Positions 39,696-48,235 of a stretch of DNA of 49,586 nt are shown here, one piece after another. A program made the position numbers and the translations under genes. The first letter of the stretch is position 1. Every line of letters begins with the position of its first letter. Origin of the DNA: Oscillospiraceae bacterium (GTDB lineage: Bacteria; Bacillota; Clostridia; Oscillospirales; Acutalibacteraceae); NCBI GenBank assembly GCA_031270605.1, contig JAISXG010000101.1, positions 1 through 49,586 on the forward strand, given 5' to 3'. The notes beneath the pieces were generated by a model. That model had not been told where the DNA came from. It saw nothing but the letters and a program-made list of their open reading frames with translations, and searched no databases.

Positions 39696-39725
39696 AACAT
39701 AGCAAAATCACTTAAAAAAATAGAC

Positions 39726-39759
39726 ACGGGGCCGTTATGCAGCGGCTCCGTTTGTTTTT
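39726..39759 (+). terminator. Terminator of the secreted hydrolase gene
   Basis: ACGGGGCCG (39726-39734) pairs with CGGCTCCGT (39743-39751, one G-U), followed by TTGTTTTT. Confidence 0.8.
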
Positions 39760-39761
39760 GG

Positions 39762-39926
39762 GCATAAAAGAACGCTTTGAAAACAGCTCAAAGCGTTCTT
39801 TTTATTAAATTTTCGCCTTTGTACAGGCAACAGTTCTTTCCTTTATTTTGCCATAAAAAACGATTTGAAAGCAGCTTAAAGCGTGCGTTTCTATTAGATT
39901 GTTGCTTTTACATAAGCAACGGTTTT
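39762..39926. repeat. Direct duplication of gene end plus terminator, about 76 bp
   Basis: The segment 39762-39837 (GCATAAAAGAACGCTTTGAAAA...) recurs with about a quarter of bases changed at 39850-39926 (CCATAAAAAACGATTTGAAA...). The second copy covers the last codons of the sialidase-like gene (VAYVKATI, stop). The first copy still encodes VACTKAKI plus a stop in the same phase. It points to a tandem duplication of the gene's 3' end together with its terminator hairpin. Confidence 0.65.
39767..39806. terminator. Bidirectional terminator between hydrolase and sialidase-like genes
   Basis: AAAGAACGCTTTGA (39767-39780) is exactly complementary to TCAAAGCGTTCTTT (39787-39800), with T's on the + side and a T-run on the other side (complement of AAAA at 39766-39769). 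It can end both convergent genes. Confidence 0.8.
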
Positions 39927-40865
39927 TCTGTTGTAGGTGTATGTCATGTGCAGGCAGCCCTCGAAGAATGTGATGGCAGGGTAAGAGAACTCCCAGCCTT
40001 CCTCTGTTTCAAGATTTGTCACGTCTGACCATGTGATGCCGTTGTCGGTTGAAGCGGCGAGCGTCAGCGGGCTTCTTGGCCCCCAGTTTTTGTCGCTGGG
40101 GTTATACAGCAGCCAGACCCGGCCCTGGTCGTCTTTCACACAGTCGATACCGCTGTTGTTGTTCGGCAGGCTTGTGGCATAGGCCTTGCGCCATGTCACG
40201 CCGTAATCTTTTGAATCGCTGCGGTAAATGTTGCCGCCGTTGGTGCGCATTAATGCGTGGATATGGCCGTTCTCTGATTCCCAGAGCGTGGGCTGGATCA
40301 TTCCCACGATTTCTCCGTTTTTGGAGAGGCGTACAATAAATTTTTGCTTTTCCCAAGTAGAGCCGTCGTCTTTTGAAATGTCGATGAAACAACGCCAGTT
40401 ATGCTTGAGCTCTGTCGAGGCGGGCGCAAGCAATGTGCCGTTTGAAATGCGGATGCACTTGTCTTTTACGGGGCCGCGGCCGTCTGATTTATCGTCCTCG
40501 GGCACCAAGAGCTGCGGAGCTGTCCATGTTTTGCCCTCATCTTTTGAAAGCACAAAATAAGTTCTCCAAAAACGAACCTTTTTACCTATTTTATAATAAA
40601 GGCAAATCGTGCCGTCGCTGCGCAGGTCGAGCACCGGGTTCCAGTGCGGCAGGTTGATTGTTGACGGAATGCAAATGGGTGTTTCCCACACGCCGTTGGC
40701 GCGCCGCACCACCCAAATACGCACGTCGTCCGCGCCTTCACGCTCGCCCGCAAAAAAAGCGGAAAGAACTGTTCCTGAAGGAAGGGGCAGCACTGTCGAC
40801 GCGTGGCAGGACGGTGCGATTGTGTCTTGCGTAAAGACGAATTCTTTGGTTTCGATCTGAATCAT
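39894..40865 (-). CDS. Sialidase-like BNR-repeat protein
   Basis: A 323-residue six-bladed beta-propeller resembling exo-sialidase (BNR_2/GH33-like) proteins. Asp-box/BNR motifs: SKDEGKTW (about 126), SKDDGSTW (about 180) and STDNGITW (about 284). Also present are LPLPSGTVLSAFFAGEREGADD near the N-terminus and HALMRTNGGNIYRSDSKDYG. No signal peptide, so it is likely intracellular, which for these proteins often means a sugar or glycan enzyme of unproven specificity. ATG 40865 has GGGAGG upstream; the longer frame is not supported. Confidence 0.75.
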   Translation of the reverse strand: MIQIETKEFVFTQDTIAPSCHASTVLPLPSGTVLSAFFAGEREGADDVRIWVVRRANGVWETPICIPSTINLPHWNPVLDLRSDGTICLYYKIGKKVRFWRTYFVLSKDEGKTWTAPQLLVPEDDKSDGRGPVKDKCIRISNGTLLAPASTELKHNWRCFIDISKDDGSTWEKQKFIVRLSKNGEIVGMIQPTLWESENGHIHALMRTNGGNIYRSDSKDYGVTWRKAYATSLPNNNSGIDCVKDDQGRVWLLYNPSDKNWGPRSPLTLAASTDNGITWSDVTNLETEEGWEFSYPAITFFEGCLHMTYTYNRKTVAYVKATI

Positions 40866-40996
40866 AAAATTCCTCCCTGAAAATAACATAATGTCCGCAA
40901 AACAACAACGGCCTTGTGTGTTTTGCGGAGGGGGTATTGCCGCCAAAGCCTTTATAAAACAAATTATCAGCCTTGCACTGATGATCAGCTTTGTTA

Positions 40997-41025
40997 AGAA
41001 TATCACGCAAATGCTTTGCTGTCAA
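40997..41025 (-). promoter_or_regulatory. Promoter of the sialidase-like gene
   Basis: TTGACA (complement of 41020-41025), 17 bases, TATTCT (complement of 40997-41002), leaving a leader of about 125 bases with no gene. The rest of the 40,866-41,268 intergenic region holds the hairpin at 41107-41128 and the promoter of the next gene. Confidence 0.65.
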
Positions 41026-41106
41026 TGTATAATCGACAAAAACAGGCAAGAATGTTCAAAGGTCTGCCTTGAAAAAACAGGCCATTTGTGTTTTTAACCC
41101 CCGGTG

Positions 41107-41131
41107 AAAACGCCTCCGTGAGCGTTTTTTT
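41107..41131. terminator. Hairpin terminator in the divergent region
   Basis: AAAACGC (41107-41113), loop CTCCGTGA, GCGTTTT (41122-41128), then TTT. It sits between two divergent genes, where no annotated transcript ends, so its role is unclear. Confidence 0.55.
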
Positions 41132-41166
41132 ACTGATATTTTTCAAAAATTTATCTATATTGCGGA

Positions 41167-41195
41167 TTTACATTTCATGTAAAAACGTGTAAAAT
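41167..41195 (+). promoter_or_regulatory. Promoter of the oligopeptide-binding lipoprotein gene
   Basis: TTTACA (41167-41172), 17 bases, TAAAAT (41190-41195), about 74 bases before the chosen start. Confidence 0.55.
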
Positions 41196-41268
41196 AATGT
41201 CTGCTGTATCATTCATGAAATGATTTTTTGAAAGTTTGGTTTGCTGTTTTGAAGGGTTTGACTCGTTC

Positions 41269-42900
41269 TTGAAAAAAGTTGTTTGCTGTTTCATCTGTAT
41301 AAGCTTGTTATTTGCATTCGCTTCCTGCAAAAAGGAACCGGATGCTTTCAGCGTGTATTATCCTGTGGCGTCGTCTTTATATTCTGTTGACCCGCAGATC
41401 GCGAAGGGCGACACGGCGGGCATCATCGTCACAAACACTTTTGACGGGCTGGTTTTTGTGAATGAGGCCGGTGAAATAGCCTGCGCGGCGGCTGAAAGCT
41501 ACACGCTTTCGCCCGATGGGCTTATTTATACGTTTTCCCTGCGGAAAGACGGCCAGTGGCTGCTTTCATCAAAAGCAAAATCCGCGCTTAAAGAAAAGCT
41601 CCCCGAAAGCTTTGACGCCCGGGTGACTGCATATGACTTTGTATTTGCGCTGCGCCGCGCGATCGCGCCCGAAACAAAGGCGGATGACGCGGTGCTGCTT
41701 TCGCCGATTGTAAACGCAGAGCAGATTCTTGCGGGCACGCTTGCGCCCGAGCATCTCGGCGTACGCGCTCTGTCGGACTTTGTGCTTGAAATCAGGCTGA
41801 GCCAGCCCCAGCCGCGGTTTTTATATACCCTTGCGCGGCCGGTTGCCATGCCCTGCAATGAGATATTTTTCGAGGCCTGCGGCGGGCGCTATGGCCTGAG
41901 TCTTGAATACACCCTTTCGAACGGTCCGTTTTATTTTTCACGCTGGCGTGAGGGCATTTCGCTGTGTATCGCAAAAAATGAAGATTATACCGGTGCCAGA
42001 ACGGCCACGGCCGAAGCGGCATATTTATATGTCAACACAGACACCGACGATATTCTCAAAAAACTGGATTCCGGCCCCTATAATGCCGCCTATCTAGACA
42101 ATGCGGCGTTCGCCAAGCTCAAAAGGGCAGAAGACTATACAGTGAGCTCTTTTGAAAACACTGTGTGGGCGTTTGTTTTCAACATGGCCGATGAAAATTT
42201 TGCGAGTCACTCTTTGCGCAGGGCCGTTTCTTTGGCAATCAACGGCGAGGTGCTGCAATCTGAAGCCGGCCAGGCGCTGGCCGAAAGAATGGTTCCGCCG
42301 TTTTGCACCCCTTCGTTTTCAAAAACATTTTTGCCTGCGCGGCCGGTGGAGACGAATGAAGACGAGGCCCAGCGCGAGCTCAACGCCGCGCTCACAGAGC
42401 TTTCGACGTCGTCGTTTGAGGTCACGCTGCTTTGCGCTGAAGAGCATGAAAAGATGTTGCGCCTGCAAATGCAGGAGTGGCAGCGCATTCTCGGCGTGAA
42501 CATTAATGTGCGTCTTTCGCCTCTTCCGTTTGATGAATTAAAGAAAGCCGTCGAGGGCGGCAGCTACGAGTTTGCGTTTTATCCGCTCACCGCAACGGGC
42601 GTGGACGTGCAGGACTTCTTTAAAATGTTTCTTTCAGGCAACACTTCAAACATCCTAAAAATGCAGGATGAAGCCTATGACAATGCCTATAAAGCCCTGC
42701 TGAAAATTCATGACGGGCAGCAGCTGAAAGAGGCTTGTTCAGGCCTTGAAAAACAGCTGCAGGAGCAAACAGCTTATGTGCCTGTGTTTTTCAAGCCCAA
42801 TTATCTTGTTATGCGCAAGGAGGTGCAGGGCATTTATCTTTATTCTTCACCTGACACGGTGTATTTTACGTCTGCAAAATACAGGGCAGGTTCCCGTTAG
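41269..42900 (+). CDS. Oligopeptide ABC transporter substrate-binding lipoprotein
   Basis: A 543-residue family 5 solute-binding protein (OppA/DppA type). The lipoprotein signal peptide KKVVCCFICISLLFAFASC ends in the lipobox FASC, followed by KKEPDAF. Domain features: AESYTLSPDGLIYTFSLR, VTAYDFVFALRRAI, SLRRAVSLAINGEVL and a C-terminal ALLKIHDGQQLKEACSG. Start is TTG 41269, with GAAGGG 12 bases upstream. No permease or ATPase genes are adjacent, so it is an orphan binding protein that probably uses a transporter encoded elsewhere. Confidence 0.85.
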   Translation: MKKVVCCFICISLLFAFASCKKEPDAFSVYYPVASSLYSVDPQIAKGDTAGIIVTNTFDGLVFVNEAGEIACAAAESYTLSPDGLIYTFSLRKDGQWLLSSKAKSALKEKLPESFDARVTAYDFVFALRRAIAPETKADDAVLLSPIVNAEQILAGTLAPEHLGVRALSDFVLEIRLSQPQPRFLYTLARPVAMPCNEIFFEACGGRYGLSLEYTLSNGPFYFSRWREGISLCIAKNEDYTGARTATAEAAYLYVNTDTDDILKKLDSGPYNAAYLDNAAFAKLKRAEDYTVSSFENTVWAFVFNMADENFASHSLRRAVSLAINGEVLQSEAGQALAERMVPPFCTPSFSKTFLPARPVETNEDEAQRELNAALTELSTSSFEVTLLCAEEHEKMLRLQMQEWQRILGVNINVRLSPLPFDELKKAVEGGSYEFAFYPLTATGVDVQDFFKMFLSGNTSNILKMQDEAYDNAYKALLKIHDGQQLKEACSGLEKQLQEQTAYVPVFFKPNYLVMRKEVQGIYLYSSPDTVYFTSAKYRAGSR

Positions 42901-42947
42901 TTTTCATTGATAAGCAGCAGGCATCAAAAAAATATGAGGAGAACACT

Positions 42948-44216
42948 ATGGCAGTGGTAAGACCCTTTCGGGCGGTGCGCCCCAAAAAAGAATTTGCGTC
43001 AAAGGTCGCGGCCTTGCCCTATGACGTAATGAACAGCGACGAAGCAAGGTGCCTCACAAAAGACGATCCGCTTTCTTTTTTGCATATCGACAAGGCGGAG
43101 ATTGACCTGCCCCCCGGCACGGATTTGTATGCGGATGAGGTGTATTTGAAAGCCAAAGAAAATTTGCGGGCGCTCACAGGCAACGGCATTTGCGTTCAGG
43201 ACGCAAAGCCCATGCTCTATGTTTATCGGCAGGAGCTGGGCGGGCGTGCGCAGACAGGGATTGCTGCCTGTGTTTCGGTTGACGATTATCTCAGCAACAA
43301 AATCAAAAAACATGAATTTACAAGGGCAGACAAAGAGGCAGACCGGATTCGTCACGTTGATGTTTGTGACGCAAACACCGGGCCGATTTTTTTGACCTAT
43401 CGCGCCCGTGCAGACATTGACACGCTCATTGCGCAATATACAGAAAATGAGCCGGAATATGCTTTTTCACGTGACGACGGCACGCGTCACACAGTGTGGC
43501 TCATTGATAACGAGCGTGAAATCGCCGCCCTTTGCGGGTATTTTGAGCAGGTGGACGCGTTTTATATTGCGGACGGTCACCACCGCGCCGCCTCGGCCGT
43601 GCGTGTGGGGCAAATGCGGCGCAGCCGGTTTCCAGATTACACGGGTGAAGAGGAGTTTAACTTTTTTCTTGCCGTGCTGTTTAAAAGCGACGAGCTGAAA
43701 ATCATGGATTATAACCGTGTTTTGAAGGATTGGAACGGCCTCACAAAAGAGGAGCTGCTTGAAAGGCTCGGCGAGCGTTTTTGCGTGAAAAAATGTAACG
43801 ATACCGGCTGTTTTCGCCCTGGGCAAAAGCATCAGTTCGGGTTTTATGTTGAAAATGAGTGGTATCAGTTGACAGCAAAGCCCGAATATATTGATGAAAG
43901 CGACCCTGTGGCAAGGCTGGATGTTTCTATTTTGCAGCGAAACGCCATTGCCCCCGTTTTTGGAATAGAAGACCCCCGCACAGACAAGCGCATTGATTTT
44001 GTGGGCGGCATCCGCGGCCTTGAAGAGTTGGAGCGGCGCGTGGCAACAGACATGGCCGCGGCGTTTTCGATGTTCCCCACAACCCTTGAGGACCTCATGG
44101 CTATTGCGGACAGCAATCAGGTCATGCCCCCCAAGTCCACGTGGTTTGAGCCAAAACTGCTCAGCGGCCTGTTTATTCATAAGCTGAGTGACGACGGCCC
44201 TGTCGCTGAAGCATAG
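42948..44216 (+). CDS. DUF1015-family protein
   Basis: A 422-residue protein of the DUF1015 family. N-terminal VRPFRAVRPKKEFASKVAALPYDV, HEFTRADKEADRI and the central FYIADGHHRAASAV motif are diagnostic; GHHR resembles the ParB/sulfiredoxin-fold nucleotide-hydrolysing site seen in serine kinases such as SerK. Members often lie beside serine biosynthesis genes in Clostridia, but none is visible here. Molecular function unproven. GAGGAGAAC lies before the ATG. Confidence 0.82.
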   Translation: MAVVRPFRAVRPKKEFASKVAALPYDVMNSDEARCLTKDDPLSFLHIDKAEIDLPPGTDLYADEVYLKAKENLRALTGNGICVQDAKPMLYVYRQELGGRAQTGIAACVSVDDYLSNKIKKHEFTRADKEADRIRHVDVCDANTGPIFLTYRARADIDTLIAQYTENEPEYAFSRDDGTRHTVWLIDNEREIAALCGYFEQVDAFYIADGHHRAASAVRVGQMRRSRFPDYTGEEEFNFFLAVLFKSDELKIMDYNRVLKDWNGLTKEELLERLGERFCVKKCNDTGCFRPGQKHQFGFYVENEWYQLTAKPEYIDESDPVARLDVSILQRNAIAPVFGIEDPRTDKRIDFVGGIRGLEELERRVATDMAAAFSMFPTTLEDLMAIADSNQVMPPKSTWFEPKLLSGLFIHKLSDDGPVAEA

Positions 44217-44223
44217 ATCCGAC

Positions 44224-44269
44224 AAAAAAACCTCCAAAGCGCCATGTGCTTTGGAGGCTTCCGCTTTTT
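44224..44269. terminator. Bidirectional terminator between DUF1015 and ferritin-like genes
   Basis: CCTCCAAAGC (44231-44240) pairs exactly with GCTTTGGAGG (44248-44257). Leftward it is followed by seven T's (complement of 44224-44230), rightward by CTTCCGCTTTTT. Confidence 0.85.
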
Positions 44270-44279
44270 GATTTGGAGT

Positions 44280-44807
44280 TTATTTTTTTGAAGGATTGTT
44301 TTTTGTGTTGTTCCCGCATTGGGATAAAAAGTAGTTCAGAATATCCACATGCATTTCTTCGTCAAGAATTATGCGCTCCAAAACCGCCACAATATACGGG
44401 TCGCAGATGCTTTGCGCCTGCTTCGTATATTTTCTGATCGTTTCCTCTTCGCCGTCAATGGCCGCAGTTAAAAGTCCCTTTAAGTCGCGGGGATAGGCTA
44501 TATAGGCGGGCGTCCAGTAAACCATATTTTTGTTCTGCCTTTCCCACAGTCGCGGGTCCGCGCCCAAAAGGCAGGCAAGCTCGCCGAACATTTGCAGATG
44601 GTGCATTTCAACAATATTGATTTTATAAAACGCGTCCGCAATTTCTTTTGAACAGCTTTGCGCCTGCAGGTTATTATAATAATAAGCCGCGACGGCGGAC
44701 ATCTCTGAAACCCGTCCGCCGATATTGCTTAACATACAGGCTGCGTATTGCGGATTTTTGCACTCGACCGCAATCGGGGGGTATGGAAGGTTTGCGCAAT
44801 ATTCCAT
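44280..44807 (-). CDS. Ferritin-like diiron protein
   Basis: A 175-residue four-helix protein. Motifs of the ferritin-like/bacterioferritin type: GGRVSEMSAVAAYYYNN (first Glu), INIVEMHHLQMFGELA (ExxH), DGEEETIRKY and ILDEEMHVDILNYF (second ExxH). It resembles the Clostridial ferritin-like family related to spore-coat/manganese-catalase proteins. Probably handles iron or peroxide; a precise activity cannot be read. GAAAGGATGA lies before the ATG. Single-gene unit. Confidence 0.8.
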   Translation of the reverse strand: MEYCANLPYPPIAVECKNPQYAACMLSNIGGRVSEMSAVAAYYYNNLQAQSCSKEIADAFYKINIVEMHHLQMFGELACLLGADPRLWERQNKNMVYWTPAYIAYPRDLKGLLTAAIDGEEETIRKYTKQAQSICDPYIVAVLERIILDEEMHVDILNYFLSQCGNNTKNNPSKK

Positions 44808-44944
44808 ATGTATTCATCCTTTCTGCACTGTTTGAGCCGGTGTATCATTTCAATATATGTTGCGCGGGGGATGTTTGAAAATTGTCCCGCAAGAGATTTT
44901 TAAATTGAGCCGAATGCCTGCATTTGTGCCAAAAGAGGTTTGTT

Positions 44945-46597
44945 TTGAAAGTTTTGCTTGTCGCCCTCAATTCAAAAAACATTCACAAGGCGCCAGCGCT
45001 CTGGTGCCTGAAGGCCTATTGCGAAAAACAGAACCCAACAGCCGCGATTGCTTTGCGCGAATTCAGCATCAACGAGCCCCCGGGGCGCCTGATCGGCGAG
45101 ATTTTTCGCAGTGGCGCGGATGTTGTGTCGTTTTCGTGCTATATCTGGAACATTGAGCTTGTCAATAAAATCGCGCCTGAAGTCGCAAAGCTGCTGCCGG
45201 GCGCGCACATTGTGCTCGGCGGGCCGGAGGTCTCGTTTGAAAATGATTTTTCATCCTTTCCGTTTGCCCATTTCATCATCAAGGGTGCGGGTGAAGAGGC
45301 GTTTTCTGCTTTGCTGCAGCGCATTGAAAACAGGATAGCCGGTGAAAAGCAGTTGATCGCGGCGGGGGAGCGCGGGTATTTTTCGCGCTATCCCTCGCCC
45401 TATACCGAGGACTACTTTCAATCTTTTTCGCAGGACATGCCCATTGGTCGTATGCTGATTTATTATGAAAGCACGCGCGGCTGCCCCTTTTCGTGCGCCT
45501 ATTGCCTTTCGTCTGTGAGCGAGGGAGTGCAGGCTTTGCCCCTTGAGCGCGTGTTCGCGGATTTGCGGCTGCTTGTTGAACGAGGCGCGAAATGCATCAA
45601 ATTTGTTGACAGGACCTTTAATGCGAACAAGGCGCGCGCCGCGGAGATTTTTGCGTTTCTCGAAGGGCTTGAAACAGGCTGTGCCTTTCATTTTGAAGTT
45701 GCTGCCGATTTGTTTGACGACGCGCTGCTCATGCTGATTGCGGCTCTGCCGAAAGGACGCGCGCAGTTTGAAATCGGCATTCAGTCCACAAATGAGCAGA
45801 CCCTTTGCGCGGTGAGTCGCAAAACGGATATTGACAAGGCGTTTCGCAACATAAAACGCCTTGTCGCGATGCAAAACTGCCATGTGCATGTGGATTTGAT
45901 TGCGGGCCTGCCCTATGAAGTTGTCGAAACCTTCGCAAAGGCCTTTGACGCCTGTTTCGCCGTGCGGCCGCACATGCTGCAGCTGGGCTTTTTGAAGCTG
46001 CTGAAAGGCTCGCGCCTGCGAGATGAGAGCGAGGGACTTTCCTATCTCTATTCAAACTTTGCGCCCTATGAGGTGCTCAAAAGCAATGCCATGGGGCCTG
46101 ACGAGCTGTTGTTTTTGAAAGAGATCGAAGAGGTGTTTGACAAATTCTACAACACGGGGATGTTCCCAAACACCATTGATTTTGCCGCCGGGCGGCTGTT
46201 TGCTTCGCCCTTTTCCCTTTTTGGGGCGCTGGCGGAGTTTTGCAGGGGCAAGAATATCAAGCTGTCGCTGAAATATTCCTATGCCCTGCTGCTGGAATTT
46301 TTGCGGGAGCGCACCGGGTTTGAAACCGCGGCGCATTATATCAAGCTTGACTGCCTGACCTTTGACCCAAAGGGCATGCTGCCGGATGCCATTCCCCAAA
46401 ACAGGCGCAAGGATATTGAGCGGGAGCTGCGCCATAGCCGGGGCTTCAGAAATGTGCGGGCAGAGTATTTTGAGCTTGACGACGCGCTTCGTGTGTTTGT
46501 TTATGACGAGAAAGATAGAATAACAAAAGCGCACAGGGTGTTATTGGTTGATACGAACGGAGAAAACAAGACAGGAGATGCGCAGGATGAGCTATGA
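44945..46597 (+). CDS. B12-binding radical SAM protein, DUF4080-like C-terminus
   Basis: A 550-residue protein: N-terminal cobalamin-binding-like Rossmann domain (VLLVALNSKNIHKAPALWCL... VLGGPEVSF, about 1-125), radical SAM barrel with the cluster motif CPFSCAYC (about 180-187), downstream GIQS and VDLIAGLP strands, then a DUF4080-type C-terminus. The TTG start at 44945 has AAAGAGG at good spacing. Substrate unknown. Its last bases overlap fchA by 11, so it is the first gene of a three-gene operon with fchA and folD; a link to one-carbon metabolism is inferred from this only. Confidence 0.85.
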   Translation: MKVLLVALNSKNIHKAPALWCLKAYCEKQNPTAAIALREFSINEPPGRLIGEIFRSGADVVSFSCYIWNIELVNKIAPEVAKLLPGAHIVLGGPEVSFENDFSSFPFAHFIIKGAGEEAFSALLQRIENRIAGEKQLIAAGERGYFSRYPSPYTEDYFQSFSQDMPIGRMLIYYESTRGCPFSCAYCLSSVSEGVQALPLERVFADLRLLVERGAKCIKFVDRTFNANKARAAEIFAFLEGLETGCAFHFEVAADLFDDALLMLIAALPKGRAQFEIGIQSTNEQTLCAVSRKTDIDKAFRNIKRLVAMQNCHVHVDLIAGLPYEVVETFAKAFDACFAVRPHMLQLGFLKLLKGSRLRDESEGLSYLYSNFAPYEVLKSNAMGPDELLFLKEIEEVFDKFYNTGMFPNTIDFAAGRLFASPFSLFGALAEFCRGKNIKLSLKYSYALLLEFLRERTGFETAAHYIKLDCLTFDPKGMLPDAIPQNRRKDIERELRHSRGFRNVRAEYFELDDALRVFVYDEKDRITKAHRVLLVDTNGENKTGDAQDEL

Positions 46598-47204
46598 AAC
46601 AAAAACCATCGGTGAATTTTTGACAGACCTTTCTTCAAAAGCGCCTGTTCCCGGCGGCGGCGGCGCAAGCGCGCTTGCGGGGGCGCTTGGCGCGGCGCTC
46701 GGCGCAATGGTTGCCAATTTGACCACGGGCAAGCAAAAATATGCCGCATATCAGGCGGATATTGACCGCATTCTGATAGAAACCGAAGAGAGCGTGCGCA
46801 AAATGCTCGCCTTCATTGAAAAAGACGCAGAGGTGTTCGAGCCGCTTGCAAAGGCCTATGGACTGCCAAAGGAAGACCCAGCCCGTGCCGAGATTATGGA
46901 GAATGCGCTTTTGAGTGCAAGCGGAGTGCCCATGGAAATCCTGCAGGAAACGCAAAACATCGCCGCTGTTCTCGAAGAGCTTGCGGTGAAAGGTTCGCGC
47001 CTTGCCGTGAGCGACGTCGGCGTTGCTGCGGCTGCCTGCCGCTGTGCGGCGGAGGGCGCGGTTATGAATGTTTATATCAACACGAAGCTCATGCAAAACA
47101 GGCAGGCCGCAGAATCCCTCAACAATCAGGCGCAGTCAATCCTCGGGGATTGTGTCGCAAGGTGTGAGGGTGTCTATGCACGCGTGTTAAAAGAGCTTGT
47201 GTGA
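46587..47204 (+). CDS. fchA: Methenyltetrahydrofolate cyclohydrolase / formiminotetrahydrofolate cyclodeaminase
   Basis: A 205-residue FchA family protein. Conserved TIGEFLTDLSSKAPVPGGGGASALAGALGAALGAMVANLT, abbreviated here as the GGGGASAL folate-binding loop (residues about 22-29), and SRLAVSDVGVAAAACRCA. Family members catalyse methenyl-THF cyclohydrolysis, or deaminate formimino-THF in purine and His degradation. The start at ATG 46587 has AGGAG nine bases upstream within the previous gene. Placement beside folD argues for the cyclohydrolase role. Confidence 0.92.
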   Translation: MSYETKTIGEFLTDLSSKAPVPGGGGASALAGALGAALGAMVANLTTGKQKYAAYQADIDRILIETEESVRKMLAFIEKDAEVFEPLAKAYGLPKEDPARAEIMENALLSASGVPMEILQETQNIAAVLEELAVKGSRLAVSDVGVAAAACRCAAEGAVMNVYINTKLMQNRQAAESLNNQAQSILGDCVARCEGVYARVLKELV

Positions 47205-47233
47205 AATTTTCAAGAGAAAGGGGAATGATGCTC

Positions 47234-48085
47234 ATGCAAGAGCTGCGCGGAATGCCTGTTGTGAACTGGATGAATGAAAAGCTTGCCGCCGACCTTGCCC
47301 TGCTGGGAGAAAAAGGCGTTGAGCCTTGCCTTGCCGTGGTGCGTGTCGGCGCAAGGGAGGACGATTTGGCCTATGAACGCGGCATTTTAAAGCGTTTTTC
47401 CGAAAAGGCCGCCGTGCGTGTTGTGGAAATGGCTGAAAATTGCTCGCAGGAGCAGCTTGACAAAACCATAGACGGATTAAATGCGGACGAAAGCGTACAC
47501 GGCATTTTGCTGTTTCGCCCGTTGCTGCGCGGGTTGAGCGAAGAGCGCGTCAAAAAAACGATCCGCCCCGAAAAAGATGTTGACTGCATGGGGCTTGTGA
47601 ATTTTGCGCATGTGTTTGCCGCATCGGGAGAGGGCTTTCCGCCCTGCACGCCGCAGGCGGTGATGGAGCTTTTGGAATTTAACCGCATAGACCTCACAGG
47701 CAAGCGTGTGGTGATCGTGGGCCGGAGTATGGTTGTGGGCAAGCCCCTTGCGATGCTGGTGCTCGCGAAGAACGCGACTGTGACCGTTTGTCACACAAAA
47801 ACGAAGGATCTCGCGGCGGAATGCCGCAATGCGGACATTTTGGTGGCCTGCGCGGGCGTTGCAAAAATGATTACTCGGGACTATGTGCACGAGCGGCAGA
47901 TTGTTGTGGATGTCGGCATCAATGTGCTGGATGGCAAACTGTGTGGCGACGTGGACTATGTCGCGGTGGCAGAGCATGTGGGGGCCATAACCCCAGTGCC
48001 GGGCGGCGTGGGCACGATCACCACATCGGTGCTGCTCAAGCACACGGTCAAAAACGCCGTCAGGCAGCTTGCCGGAGAAGCATAA
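47234..48085 (+). CDS. folD: Methylenetetrahydrofolate dehydrogenase, divergent FolD
   Basis: A 283-residue FolD-fold enzyme. NAD(P) site VVIVGRSMVVGKPLAMLV; ADILVACAGVAK; closing TPVPGGVGTITTSVL; KDVDCMG carries the folate-binding Asp (117). By alignment with E. coli FolD, Tyr50 is kept (Tyr47) but the cyclohydrolase Lys54 is Ile51 and Gln98 is Phe94. So the dehydrogenase function is probably kept and cyclohydrolase lost or weak, with FchA upstream supplying it. Start chosen at ATG 47234 (AAGGGG ten bases upstream, and MQELRGMPV matches family N-termini); ATGs at 47225 and 47228 are possible. Confidence 0.9.
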   Translation: MQELRGMPVVNWMNEKLAADLALLGEKGVEPCLAVVRVGAREDDLAYERGILKRFSEKAAVRVVEMAENCSQEQLDKTIDGLNADESVHGILLFRPLLRGLSEERVKKTIRPEKDVDCMGLVNFAHVFAASGEGFPPCTPQAVMELLEFNRIDLTGKRVVIVGRSMVVGKPLAMLVLAKNATVTVCHTKTKDLAAECRNADILVACAGVAKMITRDYVHERQIVVDVGINVLDGKLCGDVDYVAVAEHVGAITPVPGGVGTITTSVLLKHTVKNAVRQLAGEA

Positions 48086-48100
48086 AATGAAAACAAAAAA

Positions 48101-48133
48101 GAAGTTGACTTTGCTCGACTTCTTTTCTTTTTT
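48101..48133 (+). terminator. Terminator of the radical SAM-fchA-folD operon
   Basis: GAAGTTGA (48101-48108), loop CTTTGC, TCGACTTC (48115-48122, one G-U), then TTTTCTTTTTT. Confidence 0.85.
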
Positions 48134-48235
48134 ATGCTAATATAATGTTCACTGAACAAAGCAAAAAACAGTTCAAAGGGTGATCGTGATAGGTTTTTGC
48201 TTTGTTCGGCAGGCATTAATATTAAGGGGGATTCT

